This document shows positions 1-15,290 of a stretch of 64,000 bases of DNA, one piece after another. Positions within the stretch are counted from its first letter, which is position 1. Each line of letters opens with the position of its first letter. The DNA lies in NCBI GenBank assembly GCA_028564705.1, contig JAPXFQ010001662.1:4214001-4278000 (forward strand), in the 5' to 3' direction. This DNA is from Apricaphanius iberus. Lineage: Eukaryota > Chordata > Actinopteri > Cyprinodontiformes > Aphaniidae. A model generated the notes under the pieces. It saw only the letters and a list, made by a program, of their open reading frames with translations, was not told where the DNA came from and did not search any database. Both the position numbers and the translations under genes were made by a program.

Positions 1-1659
1 AACTGTGCAAGAGGCATCGTAGTCATTATTGACAGAGTATGACACAAAAGAATGTTGTCAGTGAAAGATCTTGGCTACAAACAGCTTATTCACGTTATGC
101 AATGCATGATCAAACTTCTGTTGGGGTCCAACTCTTCTTTAGTCTTACAGGTCTGTATGTGGCAGCTGTCTGACAGAAGCATCTGACTGAGATGAGTAAG
201 AAGTCGATATATGTTTTTGCAGTTCGGGCTTAGTTAAAAAGACATAACTGTGTTTCTTGAATGTTTACTACATCATTTTTTAGTGCATTTGGCTCATCCA
301 TTTTATCACCCAAGGATTTCACACTGCGCATTTGCTAATCTGTGATTCTATCTAAAATAATTGTCTAAACTTATTGTTTCAGGGAAGCCCATTGCATTTA
401 AACACCAGCAGCAGACACGTTTGAACACATTTTCTATTTTGTACTGAAAATGCATTAAAATATGTGCTGAAAAAGTGGCAGAAATAACATCGGAAAACAT
501 TCTGACATCACAAAATTCAGTCCAGCTAAGTGAGGTGTGTTTAAAAACAAAACATGGAAAGATTTTAGCTACATTTCTCTTATATGAAGTCAAATTAGGC
601 CGCAATATATTCCCAAACAGATCTTGATTTCTCATTTTATTCAACAGAACATTGTGTGGATTATTTCTACAACGGTTTTAAAAAACTGGATCCAGACTGA
701 TGTAGACTGCTGACATTAACCTCAACATATCTAAACCAAGCCTCTTTAAAATAAAACTGATTAACAAGATCACAAGTGAATGCATCACAAATAACTGAGT
801 TGCCGCATAAGACTCAAATGGTCCCTGAGGAACAATTCTGGATAATTCTAACAGGCTCGATAATCATTTAGGAGAGGTGACATTTATCAACACATCAAAA
901 GGGGAAATGTAGTGTGAAGAGGAAACATAATTGTGACTGTCTCAGTCCTGCCTGATGTTACTTTTTTCTTTTATGGGTTAAAGAAAAAAAAAATCCTGAT
1001 CCAGACACACGTCTCCCTGTGGCTCCATTTAGTCAGTGAAAGCAGTAATAGCGTGTGACTGAAGGTGAGGAAACAGCCTAAGGCCATCATCCTTGTTTAG
1101 ATGTCAGTCCTCCTTGGGTACAAAATCTTCATAGCCTCCCCAGCACCTCCTAACATGAAGTCTCGACATGGAAACCAGAAGACAGCCTCTGGGAAGGTCA
1201 GACACACATGACACTGTTCATGCACACACTCATGAAACATGAACTTTTAAAGACACTGCTGCCTTTTTATTAGATCTACAAACCCTTTACTGGGTCCTCT
1301 TGGGCCTTGTGTTGCTGAGAACCCCCTTAAATGGATGGTCTGTGGACCCCATTGCGACAAAACTTCGATTGTAAAGATTGTAGCTAGAAATGTTAACAAC
1401 AATAGAGCTCTAAGAGCAGTTTTAGAAGGTATCCCAATGTGCATATCTCCTGTAAGGTAACATGGACAGAATTTTCTGGAAGCATGCTGTAGAGGTGTCT
1501 ATTGATTACTGTACTTCTTGCATGAGTGGATGAGAATGACACAACTATTGACTTGCCCAATGGTTTTTAGAGAAAGGAGATGCTCTATAGAGTCACCCGT
1601 GAAGATTCAAATTTGTCAAAAAACAATCAGTAATTAGGTAAATGGATGCCTTTACTTAT
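1..1659. other. Intergenic, no gene seen
   Basis: AT-rich DNA downstream of eomesa. The only open frames are short and lack recognisable protein sequence. A slightly GC-richer, repeat-free patch around 1040-1200 could be a conserved element; nothing else was recognised. Confidence 0.6.
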
Positions 1660-1957
1660 CTTTTGTCATTTACAACCACAAGCTTTAAAGTTTTTAAGGA
1701 CATTCTTGGTGAACGACCAATAAAAAGTAGGACATAAATTGGAAGTGGAAGGAATAGCACACATGGTTTTCAAAATCTTATTCTGACACCCCTAAATAAA
1801 ATTTAGGAACACAATTTGTCTGCAGAGACCACCTTATTAGTAAATACATTCCAGATGTGAGGTCATTTAATCTCAGTATAAATCCAGCTGTTCCTTAAAA
1901 GTCCCCAAAGTTTGTTGGAGAACATCAGTGAACAAACAACATAATGAGGAACTAGAA

Positions 1958-2190
1958 CAGGGGTCTACAGTCTGCAAGTCCAGAGCCACAAGTAGTTCTT
2001 TGGATCTTCCACAATGGCCCAGTAGCTGTGGCTAAAATGATATAAAGTTTTTAAACACATGTATAATAACAAATTAAGATTTTAGCTGTTTTATAGTAAA
2101 CGATTTCAAATAAATTAGTTTTTCTTTAAAAATGACAATACATTTTATGTTGAAAATGCTTGTCAAAATTTCCACATGTAACATTTGTGG
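1958..2190. mobile_element. Probable hAT-like repeat nested in the Tc1 fossil
   Basis: The sequence starts with CAGGGGTCTACAG and continues with a block resembling a common fish repeat (GAGCCACAAGTAGTTCTTTG). It separates the Tc1 leader from the transposase part. A related copy lies near 46105-46300. The right end is not resolved. Confidence 0.4.
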
Positions 2191-2684
2191 TTCTAAATAA
2201 GTTGTATTAAGATGGACTGGAGGTAGAAAAGACACTTTGGATTATAAAGCACTAGGAGGAATAAGGAAAAAACTCTGCAGAACTGCTAAAAAATATGAAA
2301 ATGTCAGTAAATTATAACCTAAGACCACTGCTCAGATAATCATAAAAAATTGAAAGAGTAATTAAAAATTACAAACCTGTGTAAGGTACGTAAACTATCA
2401 TGCCAAGAAAGCTAAAATGTTACCAGAGAAGCATCCAACAGGCTCAATGTAACCTTGGAGGAAGGGCAGACACACTACTCAGGTGAGTCAAAATCAGAAT
2501 CTGTCAAAATAATGACAATCAAATTTTCACTCCACGAATCTGGCCCTTATGGATGCCATGGAATCCATTGTTAAAATAAATCCATAAGTCAAAAGCCATA
2601 GAGGCATAGCAAATATGGAAAAGAAAGTACTTTGTTCAAATGAGATCAAAATGTAACTTTTTGGGCAACATGTCAGGCCAAAAC

Positions 2685-3025
2685 TAGGGATGAAATGATA
2701 CCATTTTCAAACCAATACAGTACCGATACTTGGATTTGAGTACTTGTATGATACCGTGTACCAATGCCGATACTTCTACGACACAAAAAAATGCAATAAA
2801 TTGGAAGACAGGATTTATTTTTTTCTCTGCTTGTTACAACAAACAATGGTGAATTCAATAAAACATGATAAAAATTACCACAATACTACAATTTCAGCTG
2901 GAAAAACAAAAATTTTCTGTGAAATTTTTGCAGAGTATCTACATTTTACGTTTTGGTTCACTGTATTGGTTGACTTCAACCGATAGCAATATGAGTACAT
3001 TAGAATTAGTATCAATGCATCCGTA
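2685..3025. mobile_element. hAT-type non-autonomous element (341 bp) with TIRs and 8-bp target duplication
   Basis: Left end TAGGGATGAAATGATAC and right end GTATCAATGCATCCGTA are imperfect inverted repeats. They are flanked by GCCAAAAC (2677-2684) and GCCAAAAT (3026-3033), an 8-bp target-site duplication with one mismatch, as expected for hAT elements. Removing it rejoins two Tc1 transposase blocks, which confirms the boundaries. The open frame at 2744-2986 inside it has no recognisable product. Confidence 0.8.
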
Positions 3026-3490
3026 GCCAAAATATTAAAAGACATTACTATACATCACTACGAACAAACCATCACCACCATTAAACATAGTAGTGGCAGC
3101 ATCGTGCTTGTGAATGCTTTTCTTCAAAAGGATTGTGGAAGCTGTTCGAAGTTGATGGCAAAATGGATAGAGCTAAATACAAGGCAACCCTGAAAAAAAC
3201 CTGTTGGAAGGTGGGATAGACTTGAGATTGGGGTAGCAGCTCACCTTCAAACATAGTGCTAAATATATGGCAACAGCTGCAATAGAATGGATTAGATCAA
3301 AGTATACTTGTGTTAGAATTGAAACAATGACAACTGAAAATAGGTGTTCACAAATGCCCGACTTCTAATCTGACTGAATTTGAGCAGTTAGCAAAGAAAA
3401 TTTGGCAGCTATTTCATTCTCTGCATGTGTAAAGCTGGCATACACAAAAATTTACATATATAATAGCTGCATCAATTGGTTCTAAACAGA

Positions 3491-4129
3491 TCAAAGATGG
3501 CAAAATAAAAAAATATTTGATAAATAAAAGAGTAAAATGTAAGCCAATCAATTATTTTCCTGCAACTTTGCAAATTAGCCATTACTTTTTGGCAGGTAAT
3601 CATATAGCATGCAAAATAGTCCGTGTGTGAACATCTTGCAAGACATTGCAGGTTTAGCTTTCATTAAGCTACTTGTGAACAGGATTTTTATCAACCACAT
3701 AACTTAGCAGTAACATAATTACCAACAGAGTTTAATAGTAAAGCCTAGGTATGAAAAAAAGTGTACTAGAGGTAGCTGAGTTTGCAGCCTGTTGAGGAAG
3801 TGCAATACTGTGCAATACTTTTAGGATCCTCAAATCTTGAGATAACAAAAATGCTATGAAAACTCAGATTATTTCGACAGCATGAAAATTACCACATATA
3901 TACATCAATAGAGGGCAACTTTAAGCAGTAAGAGGAACACCAAGTTGATGCAAAGCCATTTGTGTTTAATAAGAGAGGGCTCAGTAAGTTATTTTGAAGA
4001 TTGTAACTGCGAGACACACAACTGCTATTTCCAGAAATGCTTCTTTCCTCAATTGTCACACATCTCTGCAGCTATTCTTTCCGGGGAGTGGGGCTGCCAT
4101 GCTTGTCCGGTTATAATCTTGACAGCTGT
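3491..4129. other. Intergenic, no gene seen
   Basis: AT-rich, without recognised repeats or coding sequence. The open frame near 3945-4205 has no recognisable domain. Confidence 0.5.
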
Positions 4130-4445
4130 TCTCTGTATCACAACAAATTATCAACAGGGGTCAGGACATGAAAAAGGGGGGAGGAAACACTGTCAGCTGC
4201 TCTAAAGCACAATTTGCTGACACGTACAAGTGAAAACATTCTTATTTTTGAGGCCCAAACCTCCCACCTCAACCCCGGAGTCTTTTTTTTCTTACAGCTT
4301 TCCTGAGAGGCCGGGGCAATCAAGCACTCTACCTTGTTAGGAGGTGTTAATTGGAGTTAGTCAGACTCCTCACTTTGTCAAGGAGTCTGACAACAGAATT
4401 AATTAGAATTTGAGTATGTAAATCAATTCAAATTGGGGTCCTCAT
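4130..4445. promoter_or_regulatory. Candidate conserved regulatory element downstream of eomesa
   Basis: A repeat-free block about 2 kb past the stop codon. It holds a T-box-like half site AGGTGTTA (4342-4349), a perfect inverted repeat with CAGAC/GTCTG cores (4360-4391), TTAATTAG homeodomain-type sites (about 4399-4406) and a TGTAAATCAA forkhead-like site (about 4427). Enhancer function is inference. Confidence 0.4.
4360..4391. repeat. Perfect 11-bp inverted repeat, 10-base spacer
   Basis: The arms are GTCAGACTCCT (4360-4370) and AGGAGTCTGAC (4381-4391), separated by CACTTTGTCA. Each arm contains a Smad-type CAGAC/GTCTG core. It could equally be a short hairpin. Confidence 0.9.
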
Positions 4446-6059
4446 AAGGGAGGATGTGAAGTATTTTTGTTGAGGGGAAAAGCAGGTGCCTCAAACATGA
4501 GCCAAGTGCCTATTATGACTTCCATTTTTTGAGATCTTACGTTCGCAAATGAAATTTTGGAGCGGCCGAAGACATACGTTATAGAGGTGTTTAGCGGAGG
4601 GTTACATGTAGATGGAATACTACTGGATTCCTTTTTCTTGCGTGTTTTTCACATTTTAATGTGTACACGCCTTGGATGCATGTTGCATGGCTTAGGTTAA
4701 TGATAAAATGTGTGAAAACACCATGGCAACAACAGAAACAGCACTTTGTGCTTTTCTGCGTCTTTATATGCCTGTGTTGTTAGTCATGTCAAGTTAGGTT
4801 TGTAATTTTTGTAAACCTATATCTAAATCAAGCTTTATTCACCTGAATTAAGGGCTGCAAATGTTAGTGTGACATTTATGAATAGAATTTTTTTTTTTAC
4901 AGAAGCAGAGAAAAATGAAATCTATTCTTGTATACTTTATTTAACTTTGAATCTTTCTGTTGTTGTCATGCTTGTATATTAACAGTAAGACGTTTAAGTC
5001 CATGTTTGTGTTAATGAAGTGCATGGTTATTTTATTGTAAAAACGCTGCTAAAAACAAGATTCCATTATTTTGCAGCCTCTATCGAAAAGTATGATCTAT
5101 TTTTCCAAACTAAATTAAATTGCACATTTATTGCTGTAAAAAGAATAATTTTATACGGATATATTTGAGACATACAGTACCTCTTTAACAGAAAGTATGA
5201 GTACATCTTGGTAAATGTAATTGATTTTAAAATGCAGAATGCTGTATAGGTATGATGTTTTTATAAAGCATGTAAAGCATTACTGTTTTGTTTTAAAAAC
5301 GACAGCCTCTAAATTTTTAACAATCAATTTTGAAACCTTGCAAAAACGTTTAGAAAACCAGGCCATATTTCAGATCAATGAGTGGGGGATTTTTTAAATA
5401 TTTTTCTGCACTTTGACATGTTTCTATATTACATGCATACAGAATCGAAAAATAAATTAGTAAAACCTCCATATATGCCTCTGTTTGATTGTGCTGCCTT
5501 TTAAATTTGAATAACAGTATCCAATATCGTATTATGAATAAACGTCATACTTTTAACCCATAACACCAAACATTAAAATTTTGGTCCAGGGATTTCCGAG
5601 CTGTCAACCCTTTTAGTTACTTTCCTTAAAACCTGGTTTATTAAGGAAATAAGATGCAGAAAATATAACTGACTTTCTGTTTCAGTGTCCCATGTTTTCT
5701 ATAAAGCAAACAAATCCCAATACTAGAAAATGTAATCCTGCATAAGGACCAAACTTAATGTGTAAACATTTTCTTTTACCAAGTACGATCCAAAAACAAA
5801 AGGCACTGCTTCAAAAGCATTTTGTTGTTAAACGTTTTCTATAAATGTCTCAGGTGTTGGATTTGAATTTTTATAGTTAAATTATTTTACATTGCTTTTT
5901 TATAAATCAACTAAAACCCTTTTTTTCCCCTTCTGGTATAGCTGTCTGGTTTCAAATGTACAAATCTATTTTTATTTGCGGCTCGTCAACGAGCGGAAAG
6001 TGGCTCATGAAGTGCCTTACTTCCTTATAAAACATACCGAGGAAGACGTGTTCGACAAT
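4446..6059. other. AT-rich 3' flank of eomesa, no gene seen
   Basis: No open frame of note and no recognised repeat. It could hold an extended 3' UTR if later polyadenylation sites are used. Confidence 0.5.
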
Positions 6060-6452
6060 GCTTTATGAAAAGCCATTTTTATTATTCCATTTAATAACAC
6101 TCCCAAGACAATTTATACAAGATACATCACATTCTAAAGTGCACGAATACTGTACAATGAAAATTACTTAAATAAGGAGGAGGGGGCAGGGTAGAAATCA
6201 CATTTGTTTAAAAAAAAAAAAAAGTAAAAAATAATTTCATTAGATTGAACATGCTTTTTTCAAAACAACAATCACTATGCATGTTTTCTGCTCATGTGAC
6301 AGGGGTTGGTCTGGGAAAATAACCTTGTGCAGCTTGCTTGGGGAAACACTAAGCTTTGGCACCTTCAGAGAAAAGAGAAAAAAAAAGACATTAACAAGGA
6401 CTGGAGATCACTCAATGATAAAACCAAATAGTTATATTTATCTTCAAGGGTC
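6060..6452 (-). other. eomesa: eomesa 3' untranslated region (inferred short form)
   Basis: About 390 bp between the stop codon and a cleavage site expected just past the AATAAA signal. It is AT-rich with two A/T runs, and contains GCACTTT on the transcript strand (6142-6136), a seed match for AAGUGC-seed microRNAs. A longer transcript using a later signal is possible. Confidence 0.5.
6078..6083 (-). terminator. Polyadenylation signal AATAAA for eomesa
   Basis: The first canonical AATAAA on the minus strand after the stop codon, 370 bp downstream. Later minus-strand AATAAA sites exist (for example near 5127), so use of this one is inferred from proximity. Confidence 0.5.
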
Positions 6453-9733
<3,281 letters not shown>

Positions 9734-9926
9734 CGTTTAGTTCAAGTTCTCGCAATAAATAAAAAGAGTTTAAAAGGAGTCCAGAGAGGTGGATCTCAGA
9801 GCCGCGGAGGTACCACCGGCGCCCGCGGCTTCGTCTCGGTTTCTGTAGCCCACCTCCCCTTTCACCAACGATAGGACGTTTGAGCGTCTCCTCACCTACA
9901 GATTTTCAGATTAGATCAGATAGTGG
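9734..9926 (-). other. eomesa: eomesa 5' untranslated region (inferred)
   Basis: The stretch from the start codon up to a transcription start placed about 30 bp downstream of the TATA box at 9951-9957. It is GC-rich next to the start codon. The precise 5' end is inferred from TATA spacing, not observed. Confidence 0.55.
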
Positions 9927-9950
9927 CTTGGTGGGAGATGCTGAGCAGCT

Positions 9951-9957
9951 CTTATAT
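9951..9957 (-). promoter_or_regulatory. TATA box of eomesa
   Basis: The minus strand reads ATCATATAAGAGC, with TATAAG at 9956-9951, about 220 bp upstream of the start codon. The position and flanks suit a core promoter with initiation near 9926. Confidence 0.6.
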
Positions 9958-10028
9958 GATTCGCTCATACAACGGATTGTAAACGTCAGGGGTGGAGTTT
10001 TGGAGAGGGGAGCAGTCCCTGTCCACAG

Positions 10029-10033
10029 CCAAT
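10029..10033 (+). promoter_or_regulatory. CCAAT box (NF-Y type), inverted relative to eomesa
   Basis: The plus strand reads AGCCAATAAC, a good NF-Y context, roughly 100 bp upstream of the inferred start site. Inverted CCAAT at this spacing is common in vertebrate promoters. Confidence 0.5.
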
Positions 10034-10039
10034 AACAGC

Positions 10040-12340
10040 GCTGCTGTGCTTCAATTAGGATATTATGGCAGTAGTGTTTAACTATCTATTGTTGCATTTT
10101 AAACCCGATTTGGACGTCGAATCTATTGAAATTACACTAAAGTTGTATCTTACTAAATTACAGTAACACATCATCAAAAAATTAGGTTTATTTCACACAA
10201 ACATACGCAATGTCAAGCGTTTATGTCTCAGTTTTGATTGTTGCTGGTTACAGCTAAAGAAAACTCGAGATTCAATTCATTTAAAAAATGATTACAGAAA
10301 ATAATTTTAAAAATACATTATTTTGTATTAAATGCATTCAAAGGAATACTTCTGACTTTTAGTTATGTGTAGTGAGTGATGCCCTCTAAAAACAGAGTAA
10401 ACCGCAGAGGAATTGTCCGTGTGCAGGGTGGTGTATCCAAACATATTAATGGAAGGTTAAGTGGAAGAAAAAACTGACAAAGAAATGTGCTTGATCAGCA
10501 GAAAGAGTTTAGGTCTGATTTACAAGGGGCCACCTGTGGCAGCAGTCCGAGCTTCCAGGGCCACCATGGACAGATGTTTCCATGACATGGAGCACAACAT
10601 ACAACTATCACATTCAATTTTGGTCCACAATTCCCAAATCCTCTTTTTAGATGAAATTCAACTTTACATCTTAATTGGGAAGTAAAATTTCCACCTAATG
10701 GGATAATTGAGAAAAAAAACATTCAGGATTTTGGGAGCCAGGTCATCTATGCTGATAATAATCGCTCATGCTTCATTGGTTCCAATTTCAGTACAGCCAC
10801 CTAGAGGGTTATAGAGTACTCAAAACTTTCATCTGCTGACAAGCTTTTGTGGAGATGCTGATTTCATTTCCTTGGCACACACAGCTAGTGGTACCAATAC
10901 CTGTTTAATGACCATTACTAGCAAACTCACTCAACACAAAACAAGAATTTATGGAGTATTGTCAAGAGGATGATGTGAAACATCGAACCCAATGAGGGAT
11001 AGACTGAAGGCTGCAATCAAACCAAGTTGGGTTTCCTTTTCTTCTCAGAAGAGCTGCGGGGGGGATTGCCTCCATGCCATCCTACACTGATACAGTAATT
11101 CATGCAAAAAGATCCCCAACCAAGTATTGAGTGTATATGGACTACAGGGAGATACTTTACAGTATGCTGACATTTCTATATTAGAAATAATGTTTTATTG
11201 GTTTTATGTAGTGATTCAATTTCCTAAGAAGTTAAGTTTTGGGAATACATCAACTTTTTGCCACAGTCCTAACATAACATAAAAACAACTTCCTCTGACA
11301 AAGATTGAACAACAAATATGTTAATTTCTCCTTTGATGTGTTCAAAAAAATGGGGCACTTAAAAAAATCTGTTTTTGTTGTTTTGTTTGTGTTTGTTTTG
11401 CATGTCAGTTTTGAGTAATTTACCTTGATTTCTGCAGTTATGCTAAAAAAATGGTGTGCTTTCCAATATTCCAGCATATCTAGCTTATCATCAAGAAGAC
11501 ACTGTCCTCAGAGGAAACCCCCGTTAGGCTTTTGCAAATATAAGATGGTCACATCACAGTAGATAGTTACATGGTATTCACACAAAAGTGCAGAACAAAA
11601 ATATTTATCTGATCCAATTTGTTTTTTTTCAAAGTGAAAACCCACAATTGTTCTTACTCCTCTTAATATAACATGCTTAGTTTCATTATATTGTCTTTTT
11701 ATAGCAAACATCGAGCTACAGATGCTTAAATGTTTAGAACAAACACCAACTAGTCTTTGTTGTCAAGTCCCGAATTACAGATTTTTTTTAATATATCTTC
11801 TTGCTAATTAATTCTTTTAGATTAGCATGATCAATAAAAATAAAATCTCTGAGCTATGAAATTTGCAAGGAAACATTGTTTCAGGCAGTTGTTTCAAGTG
11901 CGTCACAACATGTGGCTGAAGGGCAGAAAATCAGCACTGTGTTACTCAAAGCTCTGTAGATTTTCAGACATCACTCTGGTTGATTCTTCTTATTAAGAGA
12001 TCCGCCAAGTGTAGGAATGAGATTAAATTTAGAATTTCTTTTGAAAATGGGCAAGTTAGTAACTTGTATTTATTTAACTGTAACATAAATAGCTTGACAT
12101 TGGGAACCAGGCACTATACCTTTCATCTGTTCTTTTTTTACATTATAAAGGGAGATCAAATATTTTCTCCTTGTGGTTAATTTAACAAGTAATCGATGAA
12201 AAATATTTTATTTGCCTTATCTAATTACAGAAGGATAAAGCTCAGACACAAGTTGCAACAAGCATGTGGTTAAATATCTTATTTGTGCAATTATAGGCCT
12301 TGATTAACCTATCCTGTGTCAATTCAAATTTTCTTGGTTT
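10040..12340. other. Proximal upstream intergenic DNA, no gene seen
   Basis: Open frames here are short and of no recognisable protein type. Nothing repetitive was identified. The first few hundred bases probably belong to the eomesa promoter region. Confidence 0.5.
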
Positions 12341-12344
12341 GCCC

Positions 12345-12362
12345 AGACCAGCAGGGGGCCCT
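12345..12362 (+). promoter_or_regulatory. Candidate CTCF site
   Basis: AGACCAGCAGGGGGCCCT contains CCAGCAGGGGGC (12348-12359), an excellent match to the CTCF core CCASYAGRKGGC in forward orientation. It lies about 2.4 kb upstream of the eomesa start site. Binding is not shown. Confidence 0.45.
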
Positions 12363-13437
12363 AAACAAGCACTAACCTGAACTATGCCTTGGATTGGCCC
12401 TGAAAGAGATAGTTTTCCAAATGGGCGATAAAAACATTTTTTATATGTAGATATCTTCTTTTTTAACCATTGGCTTACCATAGCACAGTTAACGCACACG
12501 TTTAAGCGCACACACGGACGCTCAAACAAAAGACCTTAAAGCTGCCAGCGTCGGCATCAAGCCTCCTCTATCTAACAGCATGATAACAAATCCGCTTTCA
12601 GTCAAATGCTGCTTTTCATAGCGCTTCTATTAACTCACCCCCAGAACGGCAGCGCAGGCAGACCCCACTTCCCTGCGCGCAAACACTCCTGCCCCTGAAG
12701 AAAAAACAGAAGCACTCACATGTGCACCTTGTTTCCTATAATTGGACTTCCCCGCCTCTTCAGCACCAGCGTTAATAAAAATATCGGCTGCCAAAACCTG
12801 CTGAAAATAAAGCTCCAAAAACTAAGAGACAGTTATTTCAATTTCACACTTATTAGAGAGACGCTCGACTGAAGCCTGATTTTTTTTTTGGCTGAAGTTT
12901 TTCTTCTGTTTTTTTTTTTTATTGCTTTGACAAAATATATCGCTGCTATTTTATTTACGCTCAGAAACGAAAACGATTTATTTTTGAACATTTTGTAAAA
13001 AAACGTCAAAAGTATTTCCTATATATTAATTCAACAGCAAAAATAAAAACAAAAAAACGAAACATTTTTGGATATAAAAGTGCTAAAAATCTGTAGCAAA
13101 TGTATTGAAATGTAACATTCAAATATGTACTCTATATAGCTAAGTTGAATTGAAATTAAATAAAAAAAGGGTTACTTATTTCGGTTTTTTTCTAAATAAT
13201 AAAATGGGTAGTGATGCCGATTTATGATGTTTATATAAAATGTGGTTTCATTCCCCTATTTAAAAAGTACGTACTTACGAGCCAACGAAAAGTAGTTATG
13301 AAAAAAAATATTTTGTGTTTTTTTAATATATTAACATCCCGCAGTTTTAGAAATCTGCAAATTGACTAAAAACTCTAAAACAACAATGTGGTAATAGTCA
13401 AAGCACAACATTTGATTGAGAAACATTAAACAGCAAT

Positions 13438-13438
13438 G

Positions 13439-13497
<59 letters not shown>
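13438..13497. repeat. (AAT)n microsatellite
   Basis: About 20 uninterrupted AAT/TAA units on the plus strand. Length is likely variable among individuals. Confidence 0.97.
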
Positions 13498-13498
<1 letters not shown>

Positions 13499-14980
13499 TG
13501 ATAATTTCTATAACACAAACACGTCTTACTTATAAATACATTTTTTTCACACACTAGCAGTGAAATAACGAAAACAGAGTTCAAACACTTTCCTATCGAG
13601 ATAAAAAAAAAAGGATAATAACAAAGGAGGAGAAAATAGTTTGTATCCAGTCCTCATGGTAAGGGGGGCTTAACAGGTTTTGCAAAGACAGCGCTCTCTA
13701 GTGACCGAGCAGGACATTGGGTAACATATCTCCCTTCCCTGGTTATTAAAAAAAAAACCTCAAGCTGCACGAAGTCACCTACTCTCACGTTTTAAAGTTG
13801 TTTCTCACTTTACATAATCCTCAACTCAATTTACTGTTTGCATCCCTGTGTTTTGGAGTGTGTGTTGGGGGGCTTTGTGCATGTGTGAACTTTAAAGAAA
13901 GCTGCACAGAGGAAGGGGGAGAAGTGGGGAAGTATGAAAGGTGGGTGAGATGAATTTAGGGAAAATGGGGATACAAATCTGTGAAAAGCTAAGGGAGAGT
14001 CTCGGCTGGAGGCAGATTGGCTGGTGTCATAAATGGGACAGAAAAGCCGGGCGACTGGGCCATCAGGGGACCGGAGCGACATGCATACACCACACGGCCT
14101 GTCAATCAGGAAACAAGACCTCCTCAGCAGACACACACTTTAACATCACACAGCTAACAGCTGATATAAAGTATATTTTTACAAACAAGCTGAAAGGTTT
14201 TTTGTTGTGGTTTTGCAAAAAAGAAGAAAAGGGAAACAGATTTAATTGCTAATAGTTTGCAGACAAAGTGCATGCAAAGTACACATTACAGGGATCCTCA
14301 CAGGCTTGTGAAGTTGATTTAAATTTAAACATAACAAGAACATATACCTGTGTATTTATGTCCACCTTCTTTCACCTAATTCTTAGTGGCTGCATAGCTG
14401 CACGGCTATAGTAAGCGAGTAAATCTTCAGTTCAAAGAAATAGCATTTGTATTCAAACCACATTTCAGTATTTCACACTTAAGCTGTCAACACCTTATTA
14501 GTATAATCATCCCTTATAGCTTTTCTTTTTCTCTCATCTTTTTTTTAAGATGATCAGTGATTTTATATTTTATATTTATATGAAGGCAGCTACAGTATAT
14601 TTATGAGAAATTTTGCTTTTATTCCCCCTTCGCATGGACAGGTTCCTTGTCCTTTACATGAATTTTCTTGTGAGAATCGTTTCACAGCAGATTGTTGGAA
14701 ATTACTGCTTCATTTCATGAGCTAATTGACAGATAATCTGGCTAAAACAGTTACTCTGTTATTGCTTTAATGACTGCAGTCTGAAACATGTAGGTCCTCC
14801 TCATGCCTGTAAAGACTTTAAAACTAGAAAACAAAATAAAGCTGATTTATGGGCCACCTATAAATAAACTAAATCCAAATGAGGTGGATGTATAGATGTT
14901 ACTCATAAAGGAGCTCTCACTCGTGACCTGTCAGCGTGTTTCTTGACCACCTATAAAATTCCAAGTGTGTCTGAGATGAC
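13498..14980. other. Intergenic, no gene seen
   Basis: AT-rich with no recognised repeat. A weak CTCF-like sequence in reverse orientation (AGCGCTCTCTAGTGACC, 13690-13706) is the only motif noted. The 101-103 aa open frames near 13831-14252 overlap on opposite strands and show no domain. Confidence 0.5.
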
Positions 14981-15290
14981 CCTGTTTGGCCCCAGGCCAG
15001 GGCCTGCGCGACAGGGGAAGGGAAGTCCCACCATATTGTTGTCAGAGTAGATCATCAACACTGCACATGAAAGGCATGCATTCCCGGTTTTATGAGCCAA
15101 GGTGGCTGGAGAAGCCTTTGCTCGGGAGTGAATTCATGTACCCCATTGCAAGGAATAATAACGCGAGTCTCATTAGAGATCCTTGCCACCGAGACCCCTG
15201 GAGGGAGGGGTGCTGGGAAAAGCAGTAAGAGGAGTGTGCACTATGCCAGCGCCATTCTCCTCCGCAAATCATCATCCCCAACAACGTTTT
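14980..15290. promoter_or_regulatory. Candidate regulatory element (GC-richer, repeat-free)
   Basis: A compositionally distinct block in AT-rich surroundings, without repeats, containing varied non-low-complexity sequence. Several overlapping open frames (80-93 aa) arise from the higher GC and lack domains. The enhancer call rests on composition only. Confidence 0.3.

Larger units (their letters stand above)
1660..3490 (+). mobile_element. Decayed Tc1/mariner transposon, interrupted by later insertions
   Basis: The order of a fish Tc1-like element can be followed on the plus strand: terminal-repeat-like sequence (about 1660-1790), the leader with AATCTCAGTATAAATCCAGC (about 1871), transposase-derived blocks at about 2320-2370 and 2400-2680, and again from about 3055 (GTGGCAGCATCGTGCTTG near 3092, then ATGGATAGAGCTAAATACAA near 3163) to about 3490. 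Frames are broken throughout and the right terminal repeat is not clear. The element is split by a hAT element (2685-3025) and probably another (from 1958). Recognition is by memory of the family, not by alignment. Confidence 0.75.
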
